Shown piece after piece: positions 7,606 through 8,617 of a stretch of 8,617 nucleotides of DNA; within the stretch, counting starts at the first letter, position 1; each line of letters opens with the position of its first letter. Both the position numbers and the translations under genes were made by a program. This stretch comes from an uncultured Lysobacter sp. (lineage in GTDB: Bacteria; Pseudomonadota; Gammaproteobacteria; Xanthomonadales; Xanthomonadaceae), in assembly GCA_946479915.1 (NCBI GenBank), contig CAMLHR010000036.1:1-8617 (forward strand), in the 5' to 3' direction. Below the pieces are notes generated by a model. The model saw nothing but the letters and a program-made list of their open reading frames with translations, ran no database searches and was not told where the DNA came from.

Positions 7606-8617
7606 CCGGAACGCCGCCGGAACAGCGCCGCCGAGATCCCGAGCATCACCGCGGGCGGGACCAGGAAGGCCATGCGGTAGTCGAAGTCGTAGACGCTCGC
7701 CAGCTTCACGAACTGCTCCTGCAGCATCCAGAACCCGAGCGCGAACACGATCCCCAGGAACAGCCGCTTGCCCGTGCCGCCGCTGCGCAGCGTGCCGAAC
7801 GCGAACGGGATCGCCGCCAGGCACAGCGCCAGCACGTTGAGCGGGTAGAACCAGCGGCCCCAGTAGATCTCCTCGAATTCCGACGCATCCAGCCCGTTGC
7901 GCCGGTAGTACGCGATCGAGCGCCGCAGCTCGCCCGAGCGCAGGTAGCGCGGGCGGGTGACGCCGGCGAGCAGCGCGGTGTCGTCCAGGTGCGAAGCCCA
8001 GGTCTCGGAGGGCGTGCGGCTGCGCACGACCGATGTCTCGTCGAAGCGCGTGCGGACGACGTCCTCCAGGTGCCACCCGTCCGGCCGGTGCTCGGCGCGC
8101 GCCGCGCGGGCGATCGAGAGCAGGCGGCCGTCGCCGTCGAATTCGTACAGGCCCACGTCGCGCAACTCGAGCCAGCGCTCGCCGTCCTCCGCGCGCTCCA
8201 TGCCGGTCTGCGCGTTGAGGAACACGTCGCCCTCGCGCGCCCACAGCCCCGAGTACTGCGCGACGATCAGGTCGTTGGAGATCGAGGACGCCTTGAGCGA
8301 GTCGGCCTGCCGGTTGGCCCACGGTCCCAGGGTCTCGCCGCTGAGCACCATCAGCGCGGTCAGCAGCGCCAGCGCGGTGGCCGCGGCCAGGCTCAGGCGC
8401 CGGCGCGACAGCCCCAGCGCGCGCAGGGCCGTGAGTTCGGACGTGGCGGCCAGCTGGCCCAGCCCCATCAGCGCGCCGATCACCGCGGCGGTCGGGAACA
8501 GCGTGTATGCCCGGCGCGGGGTCGTGTATCCCACGTACGCGATCGCCTGCGGGAACGCGTATTCGCCCTTCCCGATGTCGCCCATCTCGCCGAACACCGC
8601 GAGCACCACGTCGAGCC
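7602..8617 (-). CDS. lptG: LPS export ABC transporter permease LptG, 5' end cut off by window edge
   Basis: LptG pairs with LptF as the transmembrane half of the LptB2FG transporter, which pulls lipopolysaccharide from the inner membrane and passes it to LptC, LptA and the outer-membrane LptDE. About 337 residues are visible against roughly 360 in the family, so only the first helix and its surroundings (about 25-30 residues) lie past the right edge. The LptG signature follows: IGKGEYAFPQAIAYV, then a YTLFPTAAVIGALMGLG helix and SELTALRALGLS, the cytoplasmic coupling region next to LptB. A third helix (RLSLAAATALALLTALMVLS) leads to a periplasmic beta-jellyroll domain of about 130 residues. 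Three C-terminal helices start near YPLNVLALCLAAIPFAFG, KRLFLGIVFALGF and MAFLVPPAVMLG. The motifs, especially the GEY and SELTALRALG segments, favour LptG over LptF. lptF is expected just upstream, outside the window. The stop overlaps that of the convergent RDD gene. Confidence 0.95.
   Translation of the reverse strand, partial: LDVVLAVFGEMGDIGKGEYAFPQAIAYVGYTTPRRAYTLFPTAAVIGALMGLGQLAATSELTALRALGLSRRRLSLAAATALALLTALMVLSGETLGPWANRQADSLKASSISNDLIVAQYSGLWAREGDVFLNAQTGMERAEDGERWLELRDVGLYEFDGDGRLLSIARAARAEHRPDGWHLEDVVRTRFDETSVVRSRTPSETWASHLDDTALLAGVTRPRYLRSGELRRSIAYYRRNGLDASEFEEIYWGRWFYPLNVLALCLAAIPFAFGTLRSGGTGKRLFLGIVFALGFWMLQEQFVKLASVYDFDYRMAFLVPPAVMLGISAALFRRRSG

Noticed and set aside
6112..8322. 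Minus-strand open frame of 736 codons across xerD, the RDD gene and lptG
   Set aside because: It is out of frame with xerD and lptG and antisense to the RDD gene; all three have clear family motifs in their own frames.
1..8617. CRISPR array, tandem repeats, riboswitch or tRNA genes
   Set aside because: No regularly spaced repeats, tRNA-like folds or long untranslated leaders are visible; every gap is 117 bp or less.

Overview
The window is very GC-rich DNA, roughly 70 % or more by eye. It comes from a gammaproteobacterium, most likely of the Xanthomonadaceae/Lysobacteraceae (Xanthomonas, Lysobacter, Luteimonas and relatives). Three things point there: the third-position G/C codon bias, a type II secretion ATPase that resembles Xanthomonas XpsE as I remember it, and the gene pair xerD-dsbC. 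All six genes look like ordinary chromosomal genes. I see no insertion sequence, prophage, CRISPR array, tRNA or rRNA.

Five of the six genes are on the minus strand. Read in their own direction, from the right edge leftward, they are: lptG (inner-membrane lipopolysaccharide export permease, N-terminus cut by the right edge), xerD (site-specific recombinase for chromosome dimer resolution), dsbC (periplasmic disulfide isomerase, here predicted to be a lipoprotein), purL (full-length FGAM synthase of purine synthesis), and gspE/xpsE (type II secretion ATPase, C-terminal part cut by the left edge). One small gene for an RDD-family membrane protein lies on the plus strand between lptG and xerD. 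It diverges from xerD and converges on lptG, with which it shares four bases at the stop codons.

Coding density is very high. Non-coding gaps are 9 bp (purL-gspE), 85 bp (dsbC-purL), 117 bp (xerD-dsbC) and 31 bp (xerD-RDD). The last three hold weak promoter-like motifs, and the dsbC-purL gap also holds a GC-rich hairpin. The 9 bp purL-gspE gap suggests that gspE is at least partly transcribed from purL. Several genes serve the envelope: LptG moves LPS to the surface, DsbC corrects disulfides in the periplasm, and GspE powers export of folded, often disulfide-bonded, enzymes. I infer no single pathway joining all six.

I found no convincing undescribed system. The points most worth checking are the lipoprotein form of DsbC, the purL-gspE junction, the possibly leaderless xerD/RDD divergent region, and the shared CTAG stop of the RDD gene and lptG.
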